Source: SHXR01 sp046160305
GTDB lineage: Bacteria; Pseudomonadota; Gammaproteobacteria; Burkholderiales; SG8-39
DNA: 64,000 nucleotides
NCBI GenBank assembly: GCA_046160305.1
Contig: JBJXGX010000302.1
Coordinates: 18,017 to 82,016, forward strand
Direction of reading: 5' to 3'
This document shows, one piece after another, positions 1 through 8,639 of this stretch (the stretch's first letter is position 1; every line of letters begins with the position of its first letter). The position numbers and the translations under genes were made by a program. A model generated the notes under the pieces. It made no database searches, had not been told where the DNA came from, and was given only the letters and a program-made list of their open reading frames with translations.

Positions 1-55
1 GAAGATGATTGATTTCATCCATAAGCATGCGGCGAGCAGTCCGGTGGCGGCATAG
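1..55 (+). CDS. C-terminal tail of an unidentified gene cut by the window edge
   Basis: A frame open from the first base reads to a TAG at 53-55 and would encode a tail ending in IHKHAASSPVAA. The next gene starts with GTG at 56, directly after this stop, which suggests the two are cotranscribed. Too little is present to name the product. That it is a real gene rests only on the tight junction. Confidence 0.45.
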   Translation, partial: KMIDFIHKHAASSPVAA

Positions 56-1330
56 GTGAATTCCCCGGCGCCGCGCGCCTTTGCGGCGCTACGCAATCCC
101 CAGTACCGCAATTTCTTCATCTGCTCCACGTTCGCGACCACCGCGGACAGCATGGAGCATGTCGTCAGCTACTGGATCCTGTACCAGCTGTTCAGCTCAC
201 CGACACTCGGTGGCGTAGCCGTCTTGACCCATTGGTTGCCGTTTCTGTTCTTCTCGGTGTACGCCGGGTCGCTCGCGGACCGCTTCGACCCGCGGCGCCT
301 GATCCAGATCTCCCAGGCCTTGATGATGTTGGTGTCGCTCGGATGGGCGATCGCCATCCTGACGGGCTCGCTGACCGAATGGGTCGCGGTCTTGCTCCTG
401 ATGATGCATGGTACGTTCGGTGTGATGACGGTGCCGGCGTCGCAGCTCGTCGTCCATGAAATGGTGGGCCGGAGCGACCTGCAGAGCGCGGTGAGGACGA
501 ACGCGTCGTCGAGACATCTGGGCTGGCTGCTCGGACCCGCGATCGGCGGCGCGCTGATGTTGGCGACAAGCCCCGCCATCGCCCTCTTCGTCAATATGGC
601 GTTTTATCTGCCGGTTGTGACGTGGGCGATCGTGACGCGCCGCCGGAAGCGGCGCGAAGCGGCTGCGGCAAGGTCCGATGATGCAGACATTGCCGTGGCG
701 CCCGCTCCCGCGCCGGCCCGCACCGGCGGCTTTGCGGAAGTGGCCGATACGCTCCGGCGCGTCGCGAGCGATCGGGTCATTTTCGCGATGGTGATCCTCG
801 CCGGCGGTGCGGCACTCTTCGTCGGGAATGCGTACCAGCCGCAGATGCCGGAATTCGCGCACGACCTCGGCGGCGGCCACGATCACAATGCCGGCATTTT
901 CTACACCATGCTGCTCTCGGCCGATGCGATCGGGGCCATCACCGCCGTCATCGTGCTGGAGAGTCGCGGGCTGCTGAAGCCCCATCCGCGCACGGCAATC
1001 ATTCTCACGGTGTTATGGTGCCTCGCGCTGACGGGATTCGCCGTGACGACGGTGTATCCGCTTGCGATCGCGCTGATGTTCGCGGCCGGATTTCTCAATC
1101 TCTCGTTCAACGCGATGGCGCAGACGCTCGTCCAGATGCGCGCACCGGCGGAGGTCCGCGGACGCATCGTCGGACTCTTCGCGACAGCGAGCCTCGGTCT
1201 GCGTGCATTCAGCGGCGTCACGGTCGGTGTCGTGGGCGGCCTGATCGGCATCCACTGGTCGCTCGCGGCGAGCGCGATGGCGCTGCTCGCGACAGCCGTG
1301 GTATTGCTCGCACTGTCGATGCGGCGGTAG
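56..1330 (+). CDS. MFS transporter, MFS_3 (EntS-like exporter) type
   Basis: Inner-membrane major facilitator protein of 424 residues, the normal size for a 12-helix exporter of the MFS_3 group, which includes enterobactin exporter EntS and related drug or metabolite effluxers. The loop after helix 2 carries the MFS signature GSLADRFDPRR. A charged central loop near residues 195-225, rich in Arg, Ala and Pro, separates the two six-helix halves. The GTG start follows the upstream stop with no gap, so the pair is probably coupled. The substrate cannot be read from sequence. The strand stays the same into the following hydrolase gene, 86 bases on. Confidence 0.85.
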   Translation: MNSPAPRAFAALRNPQYRNFFICSTFATTADSMEHVVSYWILYQLFSSPTLGGVAVLTHWLPFLFFSVYAGSLADRFDPRRLIQISQALMMLVSLGWAIAILTGSLTEWVAVLLLMMHGTFGVMTVPASQLVVHEMVGRSDLQSAVRTNASSRHLGWLLGPAIGGALMLATSPAIALFVNMAFYLPVVTWAIVTRRRKRREAAAARSDDADIAVAPAPAPARTGGFAEVADTLRRVASDRVIFAMVILAGGAALFVGNAYQPQMPEFAHDLGGGHDHNAGIFYTMLLSADAIGAITAVIVLESRGLLKPHPRTAIILTVLWCLALTGFAVTTVYPLAIALMFAAGFLNLSFNAMAQTLVQMRAPAEVRGRIVGLFATASLGLRAFSGVTVGVVGGLIGIHWSLAASAMALLATAVVLLALSMRR

Positions 1331-1416
1331 ATTCGCGAATCGACAACCCGCGCGAAGTACGCGGGGTTGCGATCGAAAGACAAACATCACCCGTAATCCG
1401 ACCAGGAGATACCCTT

Positions 1417-2307
1417 ATGCCGAGTTCGCCCGTCAGTCTCTATAGCGAAGGTGTCCGCCTGTCGGGCGATCTGTTCTTGCCGGAGGACTTGCGGCCCGGC
1501 GAGAAGCGGGCGGGCATCGTGCTGTGCCATGGCTATACCGGCGTTCGGAATCTGTATCTGCCTGACAACGCCCGCGTCCTCAATGAGGCCGGCTATGTCG
1601 TGCTGACTTTCGACTACAAGGGCTGGGGTGACAGCGATGGTCCGAAATCGCGCCTCTCGCCTTATGGGCGAGTGATCGACGCCCAAGCGGCACTCACCTT
1701 TCTCGCGGCGCAGCCGATGGTCGATCCCGAGCGCTTGGGCCTCTACGGCACGAGCTACGGCGGCGCGACGGTGGTGTGGACCACGGCAGTCGATCCACGT
1801 GTGAAGGCAGTGGTCTCGGTGGTGGGTGTCGGGCATGGCAAGCGTTGGATGCGCAGCGTGCGACGACCCGACGAATTCGCGGACCTGCTGAAACGTTCAG
1901 CGGCGGACCGCGTGCAACGGGTCATGACGGGCAAGTCCGCGTTTGTCGATCGCACCTCCATCCTTTTGCCTGACCGGCAATCGGCGGAGCTGGCCGCCGC
2001 GGCGCGTCGTGGGAATCCCGGTGCGGTGAGCGAGATCCCGATGGAGTTCATCGATGACACGCTGGAATTCCACCCCGAGTGGGTGGTCGACAAGATCGCC
2101 CCGCGTCCGGTGCTGTTCATCACCACCGACGATGACCGCCTCGTGCCGCAGGACGAAAGCGAGGCGCTCTACGCGCGCGCCGGCGAACCGAAGAAGCTCA
2201 TCGTGCTGAAAGGCTGGGGCCACTACGAGGTCTATTCAGGCGAGGCGTTCCGCCAGGTCATGGCAGCGACGCTTTCCTGGTACCGGCAATATCTGCCGGC
2301 GCGGTAG
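1417..2307 (+). CDS. alpha/beta hydrolase, dienelactone-hydrolase/peptidase-S9-like
   Basis: A 296-residue alpha/beta hydrolase. The oxyanion-hole segment CHGYTGVRN is near residue 38. The nucleophile elbow GTSYGG places the catalytic Ser at about residue 113. A late Asp lies in FITTDDDRLVP and the His in GWGHYEVY. The frame is open far upstream inside the MFS gene, but ATG at 1417 is preceded by AGGAG and is where similarity to the family begins. Related proteins are called dienelactone hydrolases, acetylxylan esterases or S9-like peptidases; the substrate is unknown. It lies 86 bases after the MFS gene on the same strand, so the two may form a unit. Confidence 0.85.
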   Translation: MPSSPVSLYSEGVRLSGDLFLPEDLRPGEKRAGIVLCHGYTGVRNLYLPDNARVLNEAGYVVLTFDYKGWGDSDGPKSRLSPYGRVIDAQAALTFLAAQPMVDPERLGLYGTSYGGATVVWTTAVDPRVKAVVSVVGVGHGKRWMRSVRRPDEFADLLKRSAADRVQRVMTGKSAFVDRTSILLPDRQSAELAAAARRGNPGAVSEIPMEFIDDTLEFHPEWVVDKIAPRPVLFITTDDDRLVPQDESEALYARAGEPKKLIVLKGWGHYEVYSGEAFRQVMAATLSWYRQYLPAR

Positions 2308-2400
2308 TGCGCTCGGGATCGGCCCGCTAGTCCGGGTCGCCAGCAAAATCCGCCCCACTCTTGCATACTCACTACTGCCTGCCCCGCCCGAAGGATTCCC

Positions 2401-3243
2401 ATGTCAGCCACCGCTTCCGCCACGCGCTCGTCGACCCCCGTGCAAGGCACCATGACATTCCTCGTCGACACCGGCGAGAAACCGGTGACCTACCCGGACC
2501 AGCAGATGCCGGCCGGCGCGCGCATGACCGGCACCTATGAGGACCGCCTGGTCACGCTCAACGATGGCCGCGTGATTCGCGATCAGCTGAGTCTCGATAA
2601 GCAAGGGTTCGTTCTCCTCGACAATCCGTCCCGCGCCAAGAATTTCTACGACGAGGAAGAGCTGCGCGCCGTGTGCTATCCGGAAGTCGACGCGCTGCTT
2701 CGCAAGATCACTGGTGCGAACAAGGTCGTCATCTTCGATCACACGATTCGCGTCGAAGATCTCGACAAGCGCAAGGCACGCAACGTCCGGGCGCCCGTGC
2801 CCTCGGTGCACAACGACTACACCGATTGGTCAGCGCCCAAGCGCGTTCGCGACCTGCTGCCCGCCGACGAGGCCGAAGAGCGGCTGAAAGGACGTTTCCT
2901 GTTTCTGAACGTCTGGCGGCCGATTCAAGGGCCCGTCGAATCGTTTCCGCTCGTGCTCTGCGACGCCCATTCGATGGGGCCGCGCGATATGGTTGCGGCC
3001 GATCACATTTACGACGGCGGCCGTCGCGGTGAAACATATCGCATGGCGTTCAATCCGAGTCAGCACTGGTACTACTTCCCGCGCATGCGCACCGACGAGG
3101 TGGTGATCATCAAATGCTTCGACTCGATGACCGATGGGCGCGCGCGCTACTCGGGGCACGGTGCGGCACGCCTCACGACGCCGCCGCCACCAGGGGCGTT
3201 GCCACGCGAGAGCATCGAGATCCGAACGGTAGTGTTTCTTTAG
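2401..3243 (+). CDS. CmcJ/NvfI family oxidoreductase-like protein
   Basis: A 280-residue protein resembling the CmcJ/NvfI family, first known from cephamycin C biosynthesis (CmcJ) and fungal meroterpenoid pathways (NvfI, a non-haem iron and 2-oxoglutarate enzyme). The conserved block SVHNDYT carries a His-x-Asp pair that would bind iron, and a later SGHGA His could be the third ligand. The stretches FLNVWRPI and HWYYFPRM are typical of the family. Many bacterial members sit alone outside any cluster and their reaction is unknown. The ATG at 2401 is the first codon of good similarity. No secondary-metabolite genes are nearby. Confidence 0.7.
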   Translation: MSATASATRSSTPVQGTMTFLVDTGEKPVTYPDQQMPAGARMTGTYEDRLVTLNDGRVIRDQLSLDKQGFVLLDNPSRAKNFYDEEELRAVCYPEVDALLRKITGANKVVIFDHTIRVEDLDKRKARNVRAPVPSVHNDYTDWSAPKRVRDLLPADEAEERLKGRFLFLNVWRPIQGPVESFPLVLCDAHSMGPRDMVAADHIYDGGRRGETYRMAFNPSQHWYYFPRMRTDEVVIIKCFDSMTDGRARYSGHGAARLTTPPPPGALPRESIEIRTVVFL

Positions 3244-3308
3244 TATCCCGCCTTGTATCGGGACAAGTCCCGCGTGGCGCCTACTTGCCGAGTTTGCGAT
3301 CAAGCCTC

Positions 3309-3332
3309 CGTTCGCCCTGAGCGGTTCAAAGG
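3309..3332 (+). repeat. diverged copy of the dispersed TTCGCCCTGAGC repeat
   Basis: The 105-base gap between the CmcJ-like gene and the converging chromate transporter gene holds GTTCGCCCTGAGC followed by GGTTCAAAGG. This matches the first half of the repeat seen intact at 34278 and 38986, with a changed second half. It lies between convergent stop codons, a typical place for such repeats. Confidence 0.5.
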
Positions 3333-3348
3333 CTAACGCAGGCGCACC

Positions 3349-3879
3349 TTACACGACGCCCGTGATCCCGAGAACCGCTGCACCGAGCAGGATCCAAACG
3401 AAATTGAGGCGGGTCGCCAGCGCGATTCCTGCGGCAATCGTCGCGACCGCGAGGCTCGCCCAATCCGGTGTCGCGTTGCGCAGAAGAATGTAGCCGCTCG
3501 CAAGGACGATACCGATCGCAACCGGTGCAAGGCCGCGTTGCACCACCGTGCGCCACCGCGCGCCTTTGAAGCGCCCCCAGAATCGATGCACATAGAACAT
3601 GCCGACCGACGACGGCCCGCATAAGCCGATGGTCGCGACCAGTGCGCCGGGGAGTCCCGCCACTCGCCAGCCGAGCAGGCTCGCGAAAATCGCGTTCGGG
3701 CCGGGCGCAGCCTGCGCAATGGCGATCAGCGCGACGAATTCCGGTCCGCTGATCCACTGATTCACTTCCACGAATTCCCGGTAGATGTCGGGCAGCGCCG
3801 TCGTGGCACCACCGATCGTGAGAAACGACATCAGAAAAAAGAATCCGCCGAGCCCGACAAGTGAGATGTCGTCGTTCAT
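3349..3879 (-). CDS. chrA: chromate transporter, second half-size subunit
   Basis: A 176-residue membrane protein of the CHR family, equal to one of the two homologous domains of full-length ChrA. Near the N terminus GGFFFLMSFLTIGG and the later AQAAPGPNAIFASLLG correspond to the CHR signature repeats, and five or six hydrophobic segments follow. The start ATG at 3879 overlaps the stop of the upstream half-size gene as ATGA, so the two should be translationally coupled and probably work as a heterodimer. The family expels chromate, although many short CHR pairs have no proven substrate. The open frame extends to 4014, but that part overlaps the partner gene. Confidence 0.85.
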   Translation of the reverse strand: MNDDISLVGLGGFFFLMSFLTIGGATTALPDIYREFVEVNQWISGPEFVALIAIAQAAPGPNAIFASLLGWRVAGLPGALVATIGLCGPSSVGMFYVHRFWGRFKGARWRTVVQRGLAPVAIGIVLASGYILLRNATPDWASLAVATIAAGIALATRLNFVWILLGAAVLGITGVV

Positions 3880-4430
3880 CGCTTGGCGGCTCCGCGCAGG
3901 GTCCACCACGAAAGACCGATGCCGATCGCTGCAAGCACCGGCAGCACCTGGAACAACGGCCAGCGCATGAGCCCGATCAGAATAAAGCCGATGAGTACGA
4001 TCAGGACTTTCCACGGCCGCCGGATTTCCGCGAAGGCCATCTTGAGTCCGGTTGCCACCATGAGCCCTGCGGCAGCGGGCGCGAGACCCCGAACGATGCC
4101 CTGCGTGACCGGAATTTCGCCGAACCGGACATACAGCGAACCAAGGGTCAGTACGATGGCGATCGGTGCGAGCATAAGGCCGACGAAGGAGATCAGCGAA
4201 CCGACGGGCCCGTGGTAGCGATCACCCACTGCGATCGAAACGTTGATGACATTGGGGCCTGGAAGCACCTGCCCGATCGACAAGAGCTCGGTGAACTCAG
4301 GGCCGGTGAGCCAACCGCGATCCTCGACCAGGACACGCCGCGCGACCGCGAGAACGCCGCCGAAACCGGTCAAACCAATCTGCATCCACCCAAGAAAAAG
4401 GGCGCGCCGGGTCATGAGGGGTGGACTCAT
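3876..4430 (-). CDS. chrA: chromate transporter, first half-size subunit
   Basis: A 184-residue CHR-domain membrane protein. The motifs GWMQIGLTGFGG near the N terminus and IGQVLPGPNVINVSIAVG near residue 55 are the classic CHR signatures. It is the promoter-proximal member of a two-gene unit, with its TGA overlapping the partner's ATG. Half-size pairs of opposite membrane topology are a known form of this transporter. It diverges from the thiolase gene across about 150 bases that must hold both promoters; no operator is obvious there. Confidence 0.85.
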   Translation of the reverse strand: MSPPLMTRRALFLGWMQIGLTGFGGVLAVARRVLVEDRGWLTGPEFTELLSIGQVLPGPNVINVSIAVGDRYHGPVGSLISFVGLMLAPIAIVLTLGSLYVRFGEIPVTQGIVRGLAPAAAGLMVATGLKMAFAEIRRPWKVLIVLIGFILIGLMRWPLFQVLPVLAAIGIGLSWWTLRGAAKR

Positions 4431-4582
4431 TGCTGCAAATGCAGTACGCGAAAGTATTGAGAAATACGTGTCATGCCTGGAGCGTACGGGTCGCCTGGAT
4501 TCGCTGCAACCATTGCGTCATACCGACCGGATTTCCTGACTGGTTGTAGAGTCTACGTACTATTCACTTGAGCCCAGCCTTC

Positions 4583-5791
4583 ATGCGCCCCGCCCACATC
4601 CCGTACGGTGCCTATTGGTCGACGCCCTTCGCGCGCTGGCAAGGCAGCCTCTCCCATCTGCATCCGCTCGAACTCGCGGCGCATGTCGCCCGGGCCGAGC
4701 TCGCGAAACGTCGGATCACGCCGGATGTATTCGATTATGGTGTGCTCGGATACACCGTCCCCTCACCGAATTGCTTCTATGGATTACCCTGGGTGACCGC
4801 GATGCTTGGAGCCCCGCATGTCGGTGGCCCATCGGTGAATCAGGCGTGCGCGACCTCCGCGCGTGTGTTGCAAATGGCCACGCAGGAAGTGAGCGAAGGC
4901 GGTGCGGACTGCGCATTGCTGATCACGGCCGACAAATTGTCGAATGGCCCGCATCTCTACTTCCCGCACCCGGGTGGGCCGGGCGGCACCGGCGGACATG
5001 AAGATTGGGTGCTCGACAATTTTTCGAAAGACCCCTATGCCCAGTGCGCGATGATCCAGACCGCCGAGAACGTCGCGAAGAAATTCGGCATCAGTACCGC
5101 CGAACAGCATGACGTGGTCGCGCATCGCTATCGACAGTATGACGACGCGCGTGCAAGCGAGGGCGCATTCCATAAACGCTTCATGACGCTGCCCTTCGAG
5201 ATACCGGATGCCAAGTTCAAGAAGCCGATCAAGACGCTTGCGTGCGACGAAGGCATCCACGCCACGACGGCGGCCGGCCTCGCGGAACTACGCCCGGTGC
5301 AGCCAGGCGGCACGGTCACCTACGGCGGACAGACCCATCCGGCCGATGGCAACGCATGCATGGTGGTCACCACGCGCGACAAGGCACGCGACCTTGCAAC
5401 CGACCCGAAGATTTCCGTCCGCGTTCTCGGATTCGGTCTGGCGCGCACGGAGAAAGCGTTCATGCCCCAGGCGCCGGTTCCGGCATCGAGGCGTGCCCTC
5501 GACGCTGCAAACCTTTCGATCCGGGATATCGACTGCGTGAAGTCGCACAACCCGTTCGCGGTCAACGATATCGTGTTCAGTCGTGAAACCGGATTCGACT
5601 GGCGGAAGATGAACAACTACGGCTGCTCGCTCGTCTGGGGACATCCGCAAGGACCCACCGGCCTGCGCGCGGTCATCGAGCTCATCGAAGAGCTTGCAAT
5701 GCGTGGCGGGGGACGAGGGCTCTTCCACGGATGCGCGGCAGGTGATACCGCGATGGCGTTGGTAGTCGAGGTATCGGACATTTATGCCTAA
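4583..5791 (+). CDS. thiolase family protein (acetyl-CoA acetyltransferase-like)
   Basis: A 402-residue thiolase-fold enzyme. The nucleophilic Cys lies in NQACATSARVL near residue 89. The C-terminal half has GHPQGPTG, matching the family's conserved His-containing loop, and HGCAAGDTAM, which replaces the usual CGGG-type second active-site block. The ATG at 4583 is preferred over TTG at 4568. The altered C-terminal motif (CAAGD rather than CGGG) suggests a non-degradative or specialised thiolase, and no partner dehydrogenase or hydratase is adjacent. The exact acyl substrate is unknown. Confidence 0.85.
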   Translation: MRPAHIPYGAYWSTPFARWQGSLSHLHPLELAAHVARAELAKRRITPDVFDYGVLGYTVPSPNCFYGLPWVTAMLGAPHVGGPSVNQACATSARVLQMATQEVSEGGADCALLITADKLSNGPHLYFPHPGGPGGTGGHEDWVLDNFSKDPYAQCAMIQTAENVAKKFGISTAEQHDVVAHRYRQYDDARASEGAFHKRFMTLPFEIPDAKFKKPIKTLACDEGIHATTAAGLAELRPVQPGGTVTYGGQTHPADGNACMVVTTRDKARDLATDPKISVRVLGFGLARTEKAFMPQAPVPASRRALDAANLSIRDIDCVKSHNPFAVNDIVFSRETGFDWRKMNNYGCSLVWGHPQGPTGLRAVIELIEELAMRGGGRGLFHGCAAGDTAMALVVEVSDIYA

Positions 5792-6064
5792 GGGTGCACC
5801 GCACGGAATGCACTGCGTCGCTGTAAAGCCCGGCTTGGCGATGGCATTGTGATCGCGTCGCCGAACAAGTGACCGGAGCGGTACGCGTGGCTGATGGCGG
5901 CATGGCGCCGTCGGATCGGTTAGCGCCACGGATCTGATGGCAAGGGTCGGTACCGCGCGCGAATCGCCGGGCCCGTGCACTAGTGGCGCCACCCTCTTGT
6001 TCAACGCTTCGTTCGCGGTACGCAATGCCGATCTGGATGATGATCGCCCTCCAGGACATTGTCC

Positions 6065-7078
6065 GTGACGCCTACCGAGCCAAACGCCTCGCCGAAAGCG
6101 CGACGACCCGCGCGACTTGCCGCGCCGTTCATCGACTTCAGGGACGCGTCGCTACCATGCCTCGACGCCCTCAGAACCTCGATCGGATTCGATCTGTGGA
6201 TGGTTACCCGCGCAAGGGGCAATGACCTCATCGTGCTCTCGGTGCTCGACCGGTTCTATGGCATCAAGGCGGGGGATGCACTGCTTTGGAGCGACTCGTT
6301 GTGCAGCAGGATGCTCGCAGGCGATGGCCCGCGCATCGCGCCGGCGACCCGCAACATTGCCGCTTATGCCGACGCAGGTTTCTCGACGACCTATCGGATC
6401 GCCGCGTATATCGGAATCCCCATCGCGACGGGCACCGGTACGTTCATCGGAACCCTGTGCGCCTTCAATTCGGTTGCGATGGAAGAGGACATCACCCGCC
6501 ACGAAGCCCTGATCGAAGCGAACGCACGAATGCTGGCGACATTGCTCGATCGCGAACGGGCGAGCGCCGACGAATCGCGTCAGGCCGAACAGGTGGAAGC
6601 GAAAATGTACCTCGATCGCGAGACGGGTGTTCAGACAGAGCCCGGGTGGCGCGAACTCCTGACCGGCGAGGAAAGTCGATGCACGCAGCTCGGACACGGC
6701 GTCGGTGTGATCGTCGTGAGCCTCGATGATCTTGGCGATACGCGGACAAGGGTGGGCCGGCCGCCCAACGATTGGATATTGCGCCGCGGTGTCGAAATCG
6801 TACGGATCCATCTCCCGCACGAGGCGATCATCGCCCGTATCGGCGTCTCGCAGCTCGTGGCGATTGTTCAAGCGCCCGACGGTGAAGAAGCGACGCAGGA
6901 GACCTTGAACGCATTGCACGCCGGACTTGATGACTCCCGGATCAAGCATTCAATGGGATTCAAGATGCGCGATCCACGCGGCGGCCTCCTGCAGGCCTGG
7001 CGCGAGGCGACCATGAGTCTGCATCCGCGCACGAAGCGCGCAGTTGAGCCTGCGTCCGCGCACGAAGCGCGCAGTTGA
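6065..7078 (+). CDS. GAF-domain protein with degenerate GGDEF-like domain
   Basis: A 337-residue protein. Residues about 20-165 look like a GAF sensor domain, with the DLWMVTR and GIPIATGTGTFIGTLCAFN strands. A helical linker follows, then a region beginning near YLDRETGVQTEPGW that has the shape of a GGDEF domain but lacks the GGDEF signature, so cyclic-di-GMP synthesis is unlikely. GTG at 6065 has AGGA eight bases upstream and is preferred over TTG at 6059. The C terminus is set by a 31-bp tandem duplication (7024-7082). A sensory or c-di-GMP-binding role is inference. Confidence 0.6.
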   Translation: MTPTEPNASPKARRPARLAAPFIDFRDASLPCLDALRTSIGFDLWMVTRARGNDLIVLSVLDRFYGIKAGDALLWSDSLCSRMLAGDGPRIAPATRNIAAYADAGFSTTYRIAAYIGIPIATGTGTFIGTLCAFNSVAMEEDITRHEALIEANARMLATLLDRERASADESRQAEQVEAKMYLDRETGVQTEPGWRELLTGEESRCTQLGHGVGVIVVSLDDLGDTRTRVGRPPNDWILRRGVEIVRIHLPHEAIIARIGVSQLVAIVQAPDGEEATQETLNALHAGLDDSRIKHSMGFKMRDPRGGLLQAWREATMSLHPRTKRAVEPASAHEARS

Positions 7079-7082
7079 GCCT
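7024..7082. repeat. 31-bp tandem duplication at a gene end
   Basis: A 28-base unit beginning TCCGCGCACGAAGCGCGCAG occurs at 7024-7051 and again at 7055-7082, a period of 31 bases. The period is not a multiple of three, so the second copy is read in another frame. It supplies the TGA at 7076-7078 that ends the GAF gene, and its last two bases enter the stop codon of the converging acyl-CoA ligase gene. Confidence 0.9.
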
Positions 7083-8607
7083 ATTGCCGGATAGCCCGTT
7101 CACGTAGAGCGCGCTTATCGGGCTTGCCGACGGTCGTTTTGGGCAGCGCGTCGAGCCGCGTCACGGATGACGGAATCTTGTACCGCGCAAGGTTCGCGGC
7201 GCAGTGGGCCAGTATTTCATCTTGCGTGGCGAGCGCGCCGTCACGCAGCACCACGAAAGCACACAGACGCTCACCGCGATACGGATCGGGGGCGCCGACC
7301 GTCGCGGCCTCGATGATCGCCGGATGCATGAACAACACCTCGTCCACTTCACGCGGATAGACGTTGTAGCCGCTCACGATCACCATGTCCTTTTTCCGGT
7401 CGCGAATCGTAAGATAGCCATCGGCATCGAGTGAACCAACGTCACCCGTATAGAGCCAACCTTCGCGCAGGGCCACTTCGGTCTCATCGGGTCGCTGCCA
7501 GTATCCCTGCATGATCTGCGGGCCGCGTGCGCGAATTTCGCCCACCTCCCCGACAGGCATGACCTGCGTGCCCAGTTCGGTATCGACGATCTGCACGTCC
7601 GTATCGGCAACCGGAATGCCGACCGATCCTGGTTTTCTTGTGCCTTGCACCGGGTTGTAGGTGAGGATCGGCCCTGCTTCCGTCTGACCATAGCCCTCGT
7701 AGATCGGCGCACCGGTCGCAGCCTCCCACCGATTCAAGGTCTCTTCCGATAGTGGCGCCGATCCTGAATAGCAGGTGTGCACGCGCGACCAGTCGGTCGC
7801 GGCGAATCCAGGATCGCTCATGAGACCGATGAAAATCGTCGGGCTGCCGGGAAAAATCGTGATGCGCTCGCGCGCGACCAGGTAAAGCAGTTCACTCGGC
7901 CGGTAGCGGGGCATGATCACCAATGTCCCGGCGCAATAGGCGCTCAGGTACAAACCCATCATCAATCCGTACGCATGGAAGATCGGCATCGGACAGAGGA
8001 TGCGCTCGCCCCGAGGGGCATCGGTGGGCAGCAGTCCCTCTCGTTGCGCGACGTTGGCGCACACCGCCCGATGGGTCAGCATGACCCCTTTCGATCGCCC
8101 GGTCGTGCCGCCGGTGTATTGGATGAACGCGAGATCGTCCGCTGCCGGTGCACGGATGGACAGTGTTTCGCTTCGAGACGAAGGATCCGCCCAGCGACCT
8201 TCATCCAGATCGATCGCTTCCACGCAAGCGATCTCGATCTGCTTCGAGATTCGCGCTACCTCTTCGACTCGCCTTGAATCGAAAAGCAAGACCCGCGGCC
8301 GGGCATCCTCGATAATCTCAATGAGCTCGCGCTCGGTATAGAGCGGATTGAGCGGGACCACGGTGCCTCCCGCCGCGTGCACCGCGAACATCGCGATGCA
8401 GACTTCGGTGCTATTCGGCAACAGTATTGCGACCCGCTCCCCACGAACACCCAAGGCGTTCAGGCGCGCGCCAACACTGGCCGCACGAGCAAGGTAATCA
8501 CGATAGGTGAGGCGGACAGCACCGCAAATCAGCGCTTCGCGATCGGGATACTCGCGCGCCGACTCGATGAGAATCCGGATAAGGGACGCATATCGACGCG
8601 GCTGCAC
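7081..8607 (-). CDS. acyl-CoA synthetase (AMP-binding, FadD-like)
   Basis: A 508-residue ANL-superfamily ligase that activates a carboxylic acid as acyl-AMP and transfers it to CoA. The P-loop YTGGTTGRSKG is at residues 164-174. GYGQTEAGP, YTGD and DRKKDMVIVSGYNVYP (the hinge) follow, and the C-terminal catalytic Lys lies in KTTVGKPDKR. Length and motif spacing match medium/long-chain fatty acyl-CoA or aromatic acid ligases; the acid is not predictable. It lies 32 bases downstream of serS on the same strand, so readthrough is likely. The neighbour on the other side converges with a 31-bp duplication at the junction. Confidence 0.92.
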   Translation of the reverse strand: MQPRRYASLIRILIESAREYPDREALICGAVRLTYRDYLARAASVGARLNALGVRGERVAILLPNSTEVCIAMFAVHAAGGTVVPLNPLYTERELIEIIEDARPRVLLFDSRRVEEVARISKQIEIACVEAIDLDEGRWADPSSRSETLSIRAPAADDLAFIQYTGGTTGRSKGVMLTHRAVCANVAQREGLLPTDAPRGERILCPMPIFHAYGLMMGLYLSAYCAGTLVIMPRYRPSELLYLVARERITIFPGSPTIFIGLMSDPGFAATDWSRVHTCYSGSAPLSEETLNRWEAATGAPIYEGYGQTEAGPILTYNPVQGTRKPGSVGIPVADTDVQIVDTELGTQVMPVGEVGEIRARGPQIMQGYWQRPDETEVALREGWLYTGDVGSLDADGYLTIRDRKKDMVIVSGYNVYPREVDEVLFMHPAIIEAATVGAPDPYRGERLCAFVVLRDGALATQDEILAHCAANLARYKIPSSVTRLDALPKTTVGKPDKRALRERAIRQ

Positions 8608-8639
8608 GACGGCGGATTCCGATCGGTCCGACGATCGAA

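Noticed and set aside
1015..1416. Upstream extension of the alpha/beta hydrolase frame
   Set aside because: It is inside the MFS gene in another frame; ATG 1417 has a ribosome site.
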